Assembly (NCBI RefSeq): GCF_000024345.1
Contig: NC_013729.1
Coordinates: 5,332,001-5,396,000 of the forward strand
DNA length: 64,000 nucleotides
Origin: Kribbella flavida DSM 17836
GTDB lineage: Bacteria; Actinomycetota; Actinomycetes; Propionibacteriales; Kribbellaceae
Direction: 5' to 3'
The translations under genes were made by a program, and so were the position numbers. The stretch's first letter is position 1. Each line of letters starts with the position of its first letter. Positions 54,491-63,797 of the stretch are shown here, piece after piece. The notes beneath the pieces were generated by a model. The model did no database searches and was not told the DNA's origin. It saw only the letters and a program-made list of their open reading frames with translations.

Positions 54491-56119
54491 ATGGCTGACG
54501 AGTCGAGCCTGCCGTTCTTCGACCGTACGGCGACCGCTGCCGGGGGCTTCCCCGTCGCGCGCCGGGGGTACGACAAACACGCCGTGGACGACTACGTCCG
54601 CGCGCTGGAGGCGCAGCTCGCCGAGTCGCGGAGCAAGGTGGAGGAGCTGCAGACCGGCGCGGCACCGTTGCAGCGGCAGCTGGACGAGGCCAAGCGGCAG
54701 CTCGAGGCCAGCGCGAACCCCTCGTACGCCGGGCTGGGTGACCGGGCCGCGCAAATCCTGCGGCTCGCCCAGGACCAGGCGCAGGAGGCGCTCGAGGAGG
54801 CCCGCCGGGAGGCCGAGGAGCTGCGGGTGACCGCGGCGAAGGAAGCCGCCGCGGCCCGGGCGGCCGGCGAGCGGGAGGCGGAGGACATCCGCACCGTCGC
54901 GCTGAACGAGTCGGACAGCCTGCGGCGCACCGCCGAGGGCGACGCGGCCGAGATCCGCCGGACGGCGGAGACCGAGGCCGCCGAGGTGCTGGCGGCCGCG
55001 CGGCGCAAGGCCGAGCAGCTGCAGCTGACCGCGGAGTCCCAGTCGAGCACCCTGAAGAACGGCGCGCTGCACGAGGCGGAGAAGATCCGCACCGCGATCC
55101 AGCGCGAGTCGGCCGCGCTGCGCGCCCGGCTGGCCGACGAGCGGGAGCAGCAGGCGAAGGAGCTGGCCGACAAGCACGCCCAGATCGCCGCCGACACCGA
55201 GAACCTGACCACCCAGATGCAGGAGGCCGCGGAGGCGTCCGAGCGGCGGGTCGCCGAGGCGACCGAGCAGGCGCGCAAGATCCGGGCCGAGGCCGAGGAG
55301 TCGGCCGAGCGGACCCTGACCCGGGCCCGGCGCGAGGCCGAGCAGGTGCTGTCGGCCGCACGGACCCGCGCCGAGGCCGAGCTGGCCAGCTCCGCCGACG
55401 AGGCCGAGCGGTCGCGCACGCTGATCGCCCGGGAGACCGAGCGGCTGGCCAAGCGCCGCGACGGCATCCTGGCCCAGATCGCCGGGCTGAACGACATCGC
55501 CAGCAACATCGCCCGGCAGGCCGCCGAGCTCGACTCGGAGACCGCGGCGCCGGCGTACAGCCCGTTCGCGCGGCCGGCCGAGGCGAACCCGTTCGCGGCC
55601 GGGACCGACGCGCCGCGCGGCTACCAGCCGCCTGGCGCGTACGCCGCTCCGGCGATGGCCGCCGGCGGCACGGCGGAGCAGACGCAGGCCTTCCCGGCGT
55701 ACGACGCGCCGGCCGGAGCGACGGCGGCACCGGCGCACACTGGAGCTACCGCGCCGACCGGTGCGGCCCCGGCGCAGACCGGCACCCCGGCGCAGACCGG
55801 CGCTACGGCGGCGACCGGGTCGGCGGGCGACGGGGCGTCCGGAGTGTTCACCGGCCGCAGCCCGTTCGCGGGCGACGACGCGGGTGCGCCCCGAGCCGAC
55901 GACACCCGGATCGACACGGCTCTGCCGGCGGACCGGAACCAGCTCGACCACGCCACCGGTGAACAGCACGCCGACGCAGACCACCCGAAGGACGTGACCC
56001 AGGTCGACGAGTTCCGGCTCGAGGACCTGGCGAACCAGCGGACCGAGGTCAACGAGCGCCCGTTCGCCTCCTCGGCGAAGGACGGCGAGAGCGACCGATC
56101 CCCGAAGGACCAGAAGTGA
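54491..56119 (+). CDS. DivIVA-domain coiled-coil protein
   Basis: A 542-residue cytoplasmic protein starting at ATG 54491, where the conserved part begins. A DivIVA-type membrane-targeting segment (FPVARRGYDKHAVDDYVRALEAQL, about residues 19-42) is followed by about 300 residues of charged, Ala/Glu/Arg-rich coiled coil (many R-R-E-A-E repeats), then an Ala/Pro/Thr/Gly-rich tail with T-G-A-T-A and A-Q-T-G repeats and a charged end. This layout is like the polarity and filament proteins of actinobacteria (Wag31, Scy, FilP), but it is none of them for certain. Its stop overlaps the next start (GTGA), which suggests a shared complex. Confidence 0.82.
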   Translation: MADESSLPFFDRTATAAGGFPVARRGYDKHAVDDYVRALEAQLAESRSKVEELQTGAAPLQRQLDEAKRQLEASANPSYAGLGDRAAQILRLAQDQAQEALEEARREAEELRVTAAKEAAAARAAGEREAEDIRTVALNESDSLRRTAEGDAAEIRRTAETEAAEVLAAARRKAEQLQLTAESQSSTLKNGALHEAEKIRTAIQRESAALRARLADEREQQAKELADKHAQIAADTENLTTQMQEAAEASERRVAEATEQARKIRAEAEESAERTLTRARREAEQVLSAARTRAEAELASSADEAERSRTLIARETERLAKRRDGILAQIAGLNDIASNIARQAAELDSETAAPAYSPFARPAEANPFAAGTDAPRGYQPPGAYAAPAMAAGGTAEQTQAFPAYDAPAGATAAPAHTGATAPTGAAPAQTGTPAQTGATAATGSAGDGASGVFTGRSPFAGDDAGAPRADDTRIDTALPADRNQLDHATGEQHADADHPKDVTQVDEFRLEDLANQRTEVNERPFASSAKDGESDRSPKDQK

Positions 56120-57693
56120 CGCCAGCCGGCGACAACAACTCCACAGACCGACCCGACCCCGAGCCGCAGGCTGACTCACGGCCCGACAGCACTGACGCGC
56201 GGCCGGACACCGGCGCAACGGCGGACGCCGGGACGGCGCACGCCGGAGACGCACGTGCTGCGGGCGAAGCGTCCGTACCAGGTGCGGGCGGCGAGGTGGC
56301 CGGGGACGACCGGGCGCGGCTGGCGGCGGTGGAGGCTGCGGCTCGGGAGGCGAAGGGGGCGGCTGAGGAGGCCGAGGCCGCGGCCGCGGAGGCGGAAGGG
56401 TCCTCGGTGAAGGCTGACGAGTCGGCGGACGAGGCCGAAGTCGCCGCCCACGAGGCGAACAGCTCGGCCGGCAACGCGGAGACCGCGGCCGACCAGGCAC
56501 TGGTCTCCGCCAGTCGGGCGGTCGCCTCGGCGAGTCGCGCCAGGTCGTCGGCGGTGCAGGCAGAAGTGGCCGCCGACCGGTCGGACCGCGACGACAACGT
56601 CGCCGGCCAGCTCCTGATGGACGAGCGCCACCCCGACGACGGCATGGGCCGGCCCGGTCCGCCGATCCGCCGGTCGAACCCGTTCGTGTTCGGCTTCTTC
56701 GCCGCGCTCGGCGTACTGGTCGCCTGGGGGCTGTGGAACGCGCTCGGCCAGGCCCGGTCGGTGCTCATCCTGCTGGTCGTCTCGTTGTTCATCGCGGTCG
56801 GCCTGAACCCGCTGGTCGAGTGGTTCATGCGCCGCGGGCTCAACCGCGGCCTGTCGGTCGGCGTGGTGTTCCTGCTGATGATCCTCGCGGTCGCCGGCGT
56901 CGGCTTCGCGATCGTGCCGGTGGTGACCGACCAGATCAACGGCCTGATCAGGAACGCCCCGGAATGGCTCGACCTGCTGACCAAGTCCAGGACGCTGAAC
57001 GAGCTGAACGAGCGCTACCAGTTCATCCAGAAGGCCCAGGACTACGTCCAGGACCCGGCCCTGGCGCAGCGGGCGTTCGGCGGCATTCTCGGTGTCGGCA
57101 AGGTGGTCGCGAACGCGCTGTTCTCCGGCTTCACCATCCTGATCCTGACCCTGTACTTCCTGGCCTCGCTGCCGTCGGTGAAGCGCGCGGCGTACAGCCT
57201 GGTGCCGGCCAGTCGGCGGACCCGGGTCTCGATCCTCGGCGACGAGGTGCTCGGCCGGGTCGGCGGCTACGTCAGCGGCCAGTTCCTGGTGGCCCTGTGC
57301 GCCGGGGTCGTCATGTTCGTGTTCCTGCAGATCGTCGGCCTGCGCGACTACGCCGTGGCGCTGGCGATCGTGGTCATGTTCACCGCGTTCATCCCGATGG
57401 TCGGTGGCCTGATCGGCGTCGTGCTGGTCGCCGCGATCGGCTTCACCGACGGGCTCTGGGTCGGTATCGCCTGCCTGGCGTACGGCGTGATCTACCAGCA
57501 GGTCGAGAACTACGTGGTCGCACCGCGAATCATGCGCCGGGCGGTCGACATCCCCGGTGCGGTCACGGTGATCGCGGCGCTGCTCGGCGGTGCGCTGCTC
57601 GGCGTCGTCGGCGCGCTGCTGGCGATCCCGACCGCGGCCGCGATCCTGCTGATCGTGCGCGAGGTCTGGGTCCGCAAGGCCGACGCCTCCTGA
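56116..57693 (+). CDS. AI-2E/PerM family membrane protein with long N-terminal Ala-rich helix
   Basis: A 525-residue protein. Residues 1-60 are acidic and Pro/Asp/Thr-rich, residues 60-155 are an Ala/Glu-rich helix with regular A-A-x-x-A repeats, and residues 175-515 are the eight-helix AI-2E transporter/PerM domain (PFVFGFFAALGVLVAWGLW, FIAVGLNPLVEW, YLVSGQF-like GGYVSGQFLVALCAGV, and PTAAAILLIVRE). The family exports small molecules or drives Na+/H+ exchange. The GTG start is coupled to the DivIVA-like gene, and the coiled head may bind that partner, placing the protein at poles or septa (inference). Confidence 0.88.
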   Translation: MTPAGDNNSTDRPDPEPQADSRPDSTDARPDTGATADAGTAHAGDARAAGEASVPGAGGEVAGDDRARLAAVEAAAREAKGAAEEAEAAAAEAEGSSVKADESADEAEVAAHEANSSAGNAETAADQALVSASRAVASASRARSSAVQAEVAADRSDRDDNVAGQLLMDERHPDDGMGRPGPPIRRSNPFVFGFFAALGVLVAWGLWNALGQARSVLILLVVSLFIAVGLNPLVEWFMRRGLNRGLSVGVVFLLMILAVAGVGFAIVPVVTDQINGLIRNAPEWLDLLTKSRTLNELNERYQFIQKAQDYVQDPALAQRAFGGILGVGKVVANALFSGFTILILTLYFLASLPSVKRAAYSLVPASRRTRVSILGDEVLGRVGGYVSGQFLVALCAGVVMFVFLQIVGLRDYAVALAIVVMFTAFIPMVGGLIGVVLVAAIGFTDGLWVGIACLAYGVIYQQVENYVVAPRIMRRAVDIPGAVTVIAALLGGALLGVVGALLAIPTAAAILLIVREVWVRKADAS

Positions 57694-57720
57694 CGGCGGC
57701 CGGCCGGCGGCGACGCCGTC
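57692..57720. terminator. Candidate hairpin between convergent genes
   Basis: GACGGCG (57692-57698) pairs with CGCCGTC (57714-57720) around a GC-rich loop, overlapping both stop codons. The stem is short, so this is tentative. Confidence 0.4.
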
Positions 57721-58411
57721 ACGGCCCGGAGAGTTTGGTGATCTCCGGACCGCTGAGATCGGTGACCGCGCAGGCCCGGGGGTAGCCGGCCTGGCAGCCG
57801 CGCATCGTCATCAGCGCGGTGTAGTAGTCGATGTGCCGGAACCCGTCGGTCTCGCCGCGGGCGAAGGCCTGGTGCCGGATCGCGCCCACCCAGCGGTAGA
57901 ACGCCTCGTCCGGGATCGGCACGTACGCCGTGGGCACGAAGTCGCGCAGGTCCTCGGCGTGCTCGGCGTGCAGCAGGGTCCGGACGGCGTGCCGCGGCAG
58001 TTCGTGCTCCATCGGCAGGTCGGCCAGGTAGCGCGCCCGCTCGGTGAGCCGCGCGGCGTGCTCGTGGTCGCGCTGGCTGCTGTGCCGCCAGTGCGTGATC
58101 ACCAGGTCCGGCTGCTTCTCGCGGATGATCGTGGCCAGTTCGAGCGCCACCTCGTCGGTGTCCGGCAGGAAGCCCTCGCTGTGCCCGAGCACCATGAAGT
58201 CGGCACCGATCGCGCTCGCGAACGCCTCACCCTCGGCGACCTTCTGCCGCTCGTACTCCGCCGGCGACAGCCGCGGGTGCCCGCGCTCCCCCGGCGTCAG
58301 CGCGACGATCGTGGCGTTCGCGCCTTCTCCGACGAGCTTGGCCAGCGTCGGACCGGCCGCCAGGTCCATGTCCCCGATGTGGCCGCCGACGGCCAGGACG
58401 GATCTGTTCAC
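57719..58411 (-). CDS. PIG-L/LmbE family deacetylase
   Basis: A 230-residue zinc-dependent N-deacetylase-like protein. The metal site is expected from GGHIGDMDLAAG near residue 8 (a variant of the usual A-H-P-D-D-E) and from THWRHSSQRDHEHAARL near residue 110. TPGERGHPRL also fits the family. The GTG at 58411 is chosen because GGAGG lies exactly 5 nt before it; a GTG two codons earlier overlaps that site. The substrate, perhaps a GlcNAc-linked or mycothiol-conjugate compound, is unknown. Confidence 0.88.
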   Translation of the reverse strand: MNRSVLAVGGHIGDMDLAAGPTLAKLVGEGANATIVALTPGERGHPRLSPAEYERQKVAEGEAFASAIGADFMVLGHSEGFLPDTDEVALELATIIREKQPDLVITHWRHSSQRDHEHAARLTERARYLADLPMEHELPRHAVRTLLHAEHAEDLRDFVPTAYVPIPDEAFYRWVGAIRHQAFARGETDGFRHIDYYTALMTMRGCQAGYPRACAVTDLSGPEITKLSGP

Positions 58412-58485
58412 CGGCACCTCCCGTGCGTCTGGGTAGAAATTTACCTAACCAGTACACAGCAGGTCAATCAGTCACAGTCCAGCGG

Positions 58486-59250
58486 TCAGGCCAGGAACGG
58501 CGTGACCACGGCGAGGAAGTCGTCCAGCCGCTCGGCGTGCACCCAGTGCCCGGCCTCGGCGACCACCTCGTACCGGACCTGCGGGAAGTAGCCCTGGATC
58601 AGGGCCTGGTGGTCCTGCTGCACGTAGTCCGACTTGCCGCCGTACACGAACAGCGTCGGTCCGGCGTACGAGCCGGTGACGTCCTCCGGCCAGGCCGACA
58701 GCTGCGGGATCGCCGCCTCGATGACGTCGAGGTTGGGCCGCCAGCGAGCGCCGGCCTCGTCCAGGACCAGGTTCTGGAGCAGGAACGCCCGCGTTCCCGG
58801 CGACGGCACGGCGTCGACCAACTGCTCGTCCACCTGCGCCCGGCGCTGGACGGCCGACAGGTCGGCGGTGCGCATCGCCCGGGCGTACTTCTCGAACTGC
58901 GGCGGGTACGAAACCGGCGCCGCGTCCACGACGACCAGCCGCTCGACCACCTCGGGATGGGTGAGCGCGGTCAGCATCGCGGCCTTGCCGCCCATCGAGT
59001 GCCCGACCAGCGCGACCGGACCGACGCCGAGGCCCTCGACCGTCTCCCGGACGTCGTCGGCCAGCTCCGGGTAGCTCATCGTCGGCACGTGCGGCGAGGT
59101 GCCGTGGTTGCGCAGGTCGAACGCGAACACGCGGTGCGCCGAGGCCAGCCGGCGAGCGGCTGTCATCCAGTTCCGGCCGGAACCGAACAGGCCGTGCATC
59201 ACCACGACCGGCGTACCGCTCTCGCCGTACGACGTGACGGGCAGCTTCAT
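58486..59250 (-). CDS. Alpha/beta hydrolase, YbfF-like esterase
   Basis: A 254-residue cytoplasmic hydrolase. It begins KLPVTSYGESGTPVVVMHGLFGSGRNW, with the nucleophile Ser in VGHSMGGKAAM near residue 95, the acid in VYGGKSDYV and the His in EAGHWVHAERLDDF near the end. The motif order matches short-chain acyl esterases such as YbfF. GGAAGG lies before the ATG at 59250; the longer frame upstream runs into the next gene. No signal peptide is seen. Confidence 0.9.
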   Translation of the reverse strand: MKLPVTSYGESGTPVVVMHGLFGSGRNWMTAARRLASAHRVFAFDLRNHGTSPHVPTMSYPELADDVRETVEGLGVGPVALVGHSMGGKAAMLTALTHPEVVERLVVVDAAPVSYPPQFEKYARAMRTADLSAVQRRAQVDEQLVDAVPSPGTRAFLLQNLVLDEAGARWRPNLDVIEAAIPQLSAWPEDVTGSYAGPTLFVYGGKSDYVQQDHQALIQGYFPQVRYEVVAEAGHWVHAERLDDFLAVVTPFLA

Positions 59251-59329
59251 GCGACACCTTCCTTCGCAAATGGGTGGGGTCTTCGCGATGGGTGCGGTCT
59301 TCGCGACCACCTCGGCAGATCGGGCCATG

Positions 59330-59629
59330 TCAGCGTCGGCGCTGCCAGCAGGCGGTGTGCCAGTGCCGGCGCTCGTCCAGCGACTGGGCGCCGCCGATCG
59401 CCGCCAGCAGGCTCGGGCTCTCCGGCCAGACCACCACGTGCGGGGTGCTCGGCAGGATCTGCTGGTCGCAGCCGGGGCACCGGTAGGCCTTGGCCGACGC
59501 GCTGCCGCTGATCCGCCGGACGATCCAGTCGCCGTCCAGCCGGCTCTGCCGCTCCTGGGTACCACCGAGCAACGGCCGGTCGCTGACCGGCCGTTGGTGC
59601 TTGGAGGGCTTGCGCCGCCGAGGTGACAT
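59330..59629 (-). CDS. Small conserved actinobacterial protein with zinc-type motif
   Basis: A 99-residue basic protein beginning SPRRRKPSKHQRP. The C-terminal half has YRCPGCDQQILPSTPHVVVWPE and ends RRHWHTACWQRRR, so three cysteines and several histidines could bind one zinc. The type is found widely in actinobacteria without a known role. It lies 79 nt upstream of the esterase gene on the same strand and may share its transcript. Confidence 0.75.
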   Translation of the reverse strand: MSPRRRKPSKHQRPVSDRPLLGGTQERQSRLDGDWIVRRISGSASAKAYRCPGCDQQILPSTPHVVVWPESPSLLAAIGGAQSLDERRHWHTACWQRRR

Positions 59630-59668
59630 GTCCCCCCGAGCCTATCCGGCGGGGCACGCCGCAACGCC

Positions 59669-59709
59669 GACGCCCTGGCGGCCGGTCCGAGCCGGCCCGC
59701 CAGGGCGTC
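59669..59709 (-). terminator. Terminator of the M28 peptidase gene
   Basis: GACGCCCTGGCGG (59669-59681) pairs perfectly with CCGCCAGGGCGTC (59697-59709), with an inner CCGG/CCGG. It lies 13 nt past the stop of the minus-strand peptidase gene. Confidence 0.85.
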
Positions 59710-59722
59710 GTGAGCGCGGGGA

Positions 59723-61114
59723 TCAGGCGCGCCGGGCCACGGAGTACGCGGCGGTGCCGATCAGTTCCATCGACACCTGGAGACGCTCCAGGCTGATGTT
59801 CTTGTCGATCGTGTCCTCCGGCGAGTGGTACGGCGGCTCGAGCAGCGCCGGCGACGCCTCGCCGCGCCAGGAGAAGTTCGCGGCGGCGATGCCGACCTCC
59901 TGGAACGACTGGTGGTCGCTGGCCCCGCGGGTCACCGGCCCGACCATCTGCGGCTCGTAGCCCAGTCGCTGCCCGGACGCCCGCACGGCGTCCGTCGCGG
60001 TGTTCGCCAGTCCGGTGAACGACAGCAGCCAGTAGACGATCGCCGGGTCCCAGCTGGTCGCGACCATGTCGTTCTGGAACACGGCCCGGTACCGGTCGCG
60101 CTGGTCCTGCGCGAGCTGCGCCACGTGGTAGCGCGACCCGATCAGGCCCTGCTCCTCCGAACCCCACAACGCGAACCGCAGCGTCGCCTCGGTCGGCAGC
60201 TTCGCCAGCACCCGGGCCAGCTCCAGCGTCAGCACCGTGCCGGAGCCGTCGTCGTTCGCCCCGGGCGCGCCGATCACGGTGTCGTAGTGGCCGCTCACCA
60301 TCACGATCGGCGAGTTGCTGCCCCGGCCGCGGCGTTCGCCGATCACGTTGTTCGAGATCAGGCCGCGGTGCGCGGTCGTGGTGATCGACAGCGGCAGCGA
60401 GGTGGTCACCGCCAGCGCCTCGCGCAGCAGCCGCTTCTGCACCTGCGCGACCCCGATCACCGGGATCGGCGCGTCGGTGAGCCCGCTCGGCGAGAACGCG
60501 GACGCCCGCCGCGGGAAGACCAGGTCGGCCGGCAGCAGGATGACCGCGACCGCACCGCGCGCCGCCGCCTCGGCGACGAACGCGGGCCGGGCGGCCGCGG
60601 TGTCGTCGGCCAGCACGACAGCGCCGGCCACGTCGGCCGGCCAGACCGGCGCGGTCGCCGGGCCGACGTCGCGGACCGGGCCCTGCACGGTCACGTTGAG
60701 CTTGCCGCCCGGAGCGGCGCCGGCCTGCCAGCAGATGTCGTTCGGCAGCAGGTTGCGCACGTCGCCGATCTCGGCGGTGAACTTGTCGGCGACCGGGAAC
60801 GGCTCGAGCCGGGTCCGGTAGCCGAACCGGTCCAGCTGCCCGGCGAGGTAGTCGGCCGCGCGCTTCTCGCTGACCGTGCCGCCGATCCGCGGGCCGATCT
60901 TCTCCGACAGCACCCGGAGGTGCTCCAGGGCCCGCTCCGAGGAGATGCCCTTCACGATCTGACGGTCGTACTTGTCCAGCGCCGGCGGGCGGATCGCGCC
61001 CGGACGCTGGTCGTCCGCCGCCCAGGCGGGTAGAGCGGGCAGGGCGGTGGCGGCGGTCACGCCGGCGACGGCTCCGAGTAGGCCGCGACGGCTCAAACCG
61101 GACGATTCGGTCAT
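59723..61114 (-). CDS. Tat-exported M28 family metallopeptidase
   Basis: A 463-residue secreted zinc aminopeptidase. It starts at ATG 61114 with GGAGA upstream. A twin-arginine signal (SGLSRRGLLGAVAGVTA, cleavage near residue 33, AWAAD) leads to a mature enzyme with a PA-like inserted domain (about 130-230). The M28 zinc site is seen as VSGHYDTVIGAPGANDDGSGTVL, LWGSEEQGLIGS, QNDMVATSW and RGASDHQSF (His/Asp/Glu ligands). It likely removes N-terminal residues from peptides outside the cell. Confidence 0.92.
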   Translation of the reverse strand: MTESSGLSRRGLLGAVAGVTAATALPALPAWAADDQRPGAIRPPALDKYDRQIVKGISSERALEHLRVLSEKIGPRIGGTVSEKRAADYLAGQLDRFGYRTRLEPFPVADKFTAEIGDVRNLLPNDICWQAGAAPGGKLNVTVQGPVRDVGPATAPVWPADVAGAVVLADDTAAARPAFVAEAAARGAVAVILLPADLVFPRRASAFSPSGLTDAPIPVIGVAQVQKRLLREALAVTTSLPLSITTTAHRGLISNNVIGERRGRGSNSPIVMVSGHYDTVIGAPGANDDGSGTVLTLELARVLAKLPTEATLRFALWGSEEQGLIGSRYHVAQLAQDQRDRYRAVFQNDMVATSWDPAIVYWLLSFTGLANTATDAVRASGQRLGYEPQMVGPVTRGASDHQSFQEVGIAAANFSWRGEASPALLEPPYHSPEDTIDKNISLERLQVSMELIGTAAYSVARRA

Positions 61115-61177
61115 GCAGGTTCTCCTCACAGATCAGCCCCGAGAGCAGGACCGTAACCGAATTCGCCCTGAACCGCC

Positions 61178-62242
61178 TCAGCTCGCGGAATTTTTCTCCT
61201 TCGCCTGGTCGGCGCGCAGCTCGCTGCCGACCTCGTGCAGGTGCCCCAGTCCCATCCGGTACGACTCGACCAGCCCGGTGCTCAGGTACGGCATCCCGAT
61301 CTGGGCGCAGTAGGCCTGCACCATCGGCTGGGCGAAGCGCAGGTTGGCCCGCGGCATGCTCGGGAACAGGTGGTGCTCGATCTGGTAGTTCAGGCCGCCC
61401 ATCATCCAGTCGGTGACCAGGCTGCCGTTGACGTTGCGCGAGGTCAGCACCTGCTTCTCCAGGTGACCCCAGTCGCTGTCGTCGTCGGGCATCTCCATGC
61501 CCTTGTGGTTGGGCGCGAACACGCTGCCCAGGTGCAGCCCGAACAGCGCGTGATGCAGCGCGGCGAAGGCGATCGCCTTGCCCGGCGACATGATCAGGAA
61601 CAGCGCGGTGAAGTACAGCGCCAGGTGCGCGGCCATCAGCAGCAGCTCGACGCGGGCGTCGTGCCGGCGGCGACGGCCGACCAGGAACAGTGCGCTCGAC
61701 ACCTTCAGGTTGATGCCCTCGAGGGTGAGCAGCGGGAAGAAGATCTTCGCCTGGTGCCGGCTCAGCCAGCCGTACAGGCCGGTCCGGCCCTCGGCCTGCT
61801 CCAGCGTCCAGACCAGGACGCCCTCGCCGACGTCCGGGTCCTTGTCGGTGTGGTTCGGGTTCGCGTGGTGCCGGTTGTGCTTGTCGTTCCACCAGCCGTA
61901 GCTCATGCCGCAGAGCAGGTTGCCGTGCAGCAGCCCGATCAGGTCGTGCACCTTGCGCGAGCTGCCGATCTGCTGGTGACCCGCGTCGTGCCCGAAAAAC
62001 GCCGCGCGAGTGGTCAGCACGGCCAGCGGCACCGCGAGCAGCAGTTGCAGCCACGAGTTGCCCAGCAGCACGATGCCCGCCCAGGTCGCGGCGATCAGGG
62101 CGATGTTCACGCCGATCGCGATCACGTACGACGCGGTCCGGCGTTCCAGCAGGCCGGCCTGCTTGACCTGCCGGAGCAGCGGGGCGAAGTCGCTGCCGCG
62201 TTTCGTCCGCGGAGTGGGGGCAAGCGCAACGGGCTGAGCCAT
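61178..62242 (-). CDS. Membrane fatty acid desaturase (front-end type)
   Basis: A 354-residue di-iron membrane desaturase with about four helices. The three histidine boxes are HDAGH (85-89), HNRHH (122-126) and QIEHHLFP near residue 295; the Q at the start of the third box is typical of front-end desaturases and of the linoleoyl-CoA desaturase-like group. There is no fused cytochrome b5, so it needs a separate electron donor. It starts at ATG 62242. The M28 gene follows 64 nt downstream on the same strand. Confidence 0.92.
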   Translation of the reverse strand: MAQPVALAPTPRTKRGSDFAPLLRQVKQAGLLERRTASYVIAIGVNIALIAATWAGIVLLGNSWLQLLLAVPLAVLTTRAAFFGHDAGHQQIGSSRKVHDLIGLLHGNLLCGMSYGWWNDKHNRHHANPNHTDKDPDVGEGVLVWTLEQAEGRTGLYGWLSRHQAKIFFPLLTLEGINLKVSSALFLVGRRRRHDARVELLLMAAHLALYFTALFLIMSPGKAIAFAALHHALFGLHLGSVFAPNHKGMEMPDDDSDWGHLEKQVLTSRNVNGSLVTDWMMGGLNYQIEHHLFPSMPRANLRFAQPMVQAYCAQIGMPYLSTGLVESYRMGLGHLHEVGSELRADQAKEKNSAS

Positions 62243-62495
62243 TTGGACCTCATCTCGTGTGGGGGGAGGCCTAGGCGAACAGCCACGGCCAGCGTATGTC
62301 ATCAACTCTGTTGGCTCCGGTGCCCGGACGCATGAGTGATAACCCCTGGATCGAGTGGGACCCAGCACCCGGCCGGAGGTGGGCCTAGCACCACTGAGTC
62401 GGACCCGGCGCTCGGTCATCATGGTGATTGCGAGGCCGTCGGCCGCGCACGGACCGGACCGCCACGGACCGGCCGCACCACCCGGGAGACACACG

Positions 62496-63797
62496 ATGAC
62501 GACCGTCCAGACCACCGGCCAGGCGCCGCCGCTGCGGTTCCCGCGGCTCGCGCAGCCCTTCGTCGCGCTCGGGCTGGCCGTTCTCGCCGAGATCGGGATC
62601 GCGTTCTTCGTGCTGAACGTGGTCGCCGTCCCGCTGATCGCGGTCTGGGTCGGCATCCCGCTGCTGCTGGTCTTCGTGCCCTGCGTGCGCTGGTTCGCGA
62701 ACTGCCACCGCACGATGCTGTCGGCGTTCCTCGGAACGCCGATCCAGCGGCCGTACCGCAAGCCGCCGATGCCCGGCGTGCTGATGTGGCTGCGGACCAC
62801 GCTGGCCGACCCTGCCACCTGGCGCGACATCGCCTGGCTGCTGGTGAACGCCGTGCTCGGCTTCACGCTGAACCTGGTGTCGGCGGTCCTGTTCCTCGCG
62901 TCGGTCTTCTACCTGATCTACCCGTTCCTGGTGTGGGTGACCCCGGACGGCGTGTTCGACCGGCCGTTCGGCGGGCTGTTCCAGCTGAACCCGCTCACCG
63001 CGTTCGCGATGGTGCCGCTGGGGCTGGTCGCGTTCCTGATCTGGTCGGCGTCCGGTGAGCGGCTGCTGCGGGCGAACGCGACGCTGGCGAAGTCGCTGCT
63101 CGGCCCGACCGAGAGCGCGAAACTGGCCATCCGGGTGCGGGAGCTTGCCGAGTCCCGCGCCGAGACCGTCGACACCCAGGCGGCCGAGCTGCGCCGGATC
63201 GAGCGGGACCTGCACGACGGGGCGCAGGCCCGGCTGGCCGCGCTCAGCATGAGCCTCGGGATGGCCGAGGAGATGGTGGCCCGTGACCCCGAGCAGGCCG
63301 CCGCGCTGCTCACCGAGGCCCGGCTGTCCGCCAGTACGGCGCTGTCGGAACTGCGTGACCTGGTCCGCGGCATCCACCCGCCGGTGCTGGCCGACCGGGG
63401 ACTGGACGGAGCGATCAACGCGCTCGCACTGACCCTGCCGTTCAAGGTCGACGTCACGTACGACGTACCGGGGCGGCCGCCGGCGCCGGTCGAGTCGGCC
63501 GCGTACTTCGCGGTCGCCGAGGCGCTGGCCAACGCGGTCAAGTACTCGGCCGCGACGACCGCCTGGATCCAGGTCACCCACGAGCAGGAGCGGCTGCACC
63601 TCCTGGTCGGCGACGACGGGGTCGGCGGCGCGACCGTGACACCCGGCGGCGGTCTGTACGGGATCCAGCGGCGACTGGCCGCCTTCGACGGTACGTTGAC
63701 CGTGGTCAGCCCGACCGGCGGGCCGACCACCGTGATCATGGAGTTGCCTTGCGAGTCGTCATCGCTGAAGATCACGCCCTCCTCCGGGACGGCCTGA
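62496..63797 (+). CDS. Membrane sensor histidine kinase (NarL-system type)
   Basis: A 433-residue kinase starting at ATG 62496 with GGGAGA upstream. The N-terminal part has about four membrane helices forming the actinobacterial sensor domain (about residues 20-200). The HisKA_3 helix carries the phospho-acceptor His240 in RRIERDLHDGAQARLAALS. The ATPase domain follows with EALANAVKYSAAT, GDDGVGG and GGGLYGIQRRLAAF. The response regulator start lies inside its last 49 nt, so the pair is coupled. The signal is unknown. Confidence 0.92.
   Translation: MTTVQTTGQAPPLRFPRLAQPFVALGLAVLAEIGIAFFVLNVVAVPLIAVWVGIPLLLVFVPCVRWFANCHRTMLSAFLGTPIQRPYRKPPMPGVLMWLRTTLADPATWRDIAWLLVNAVLGFTLNLVSAVLFLASVFYLIYPFLVWVTPDGVFDRPFGGLFQLNPLTAFAMVPLGLVAFLIWSASGERLLRANATLAKSLLGPTESAKLAIRVRELAESRAETVDTQAAELRRIERDLHDGAQARLAALSMSLGMAEEMVARDPEQAAALLTEARLSASTALSELRDLVRGIHPPVLADRGLDGAINALALTLPFKVDVTYDVPGRPPAPVESAAYFAVAEALANAVKYSAATTAWIQVTHEQERLHLLVGDDGVGGATVTPGGGLYGIQRRLAAFDGTLTVVSPTGGPTTVIMELPCESSSLKITPSSGTA

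Noticed and set aside
52539..55730. A 1063-codon minus-strand frame across ccrA and the DivIVA-like gene
   Set aside because: Pro/Arg/Ala-rich shadow with no motifs; both genes beneath it are firm.
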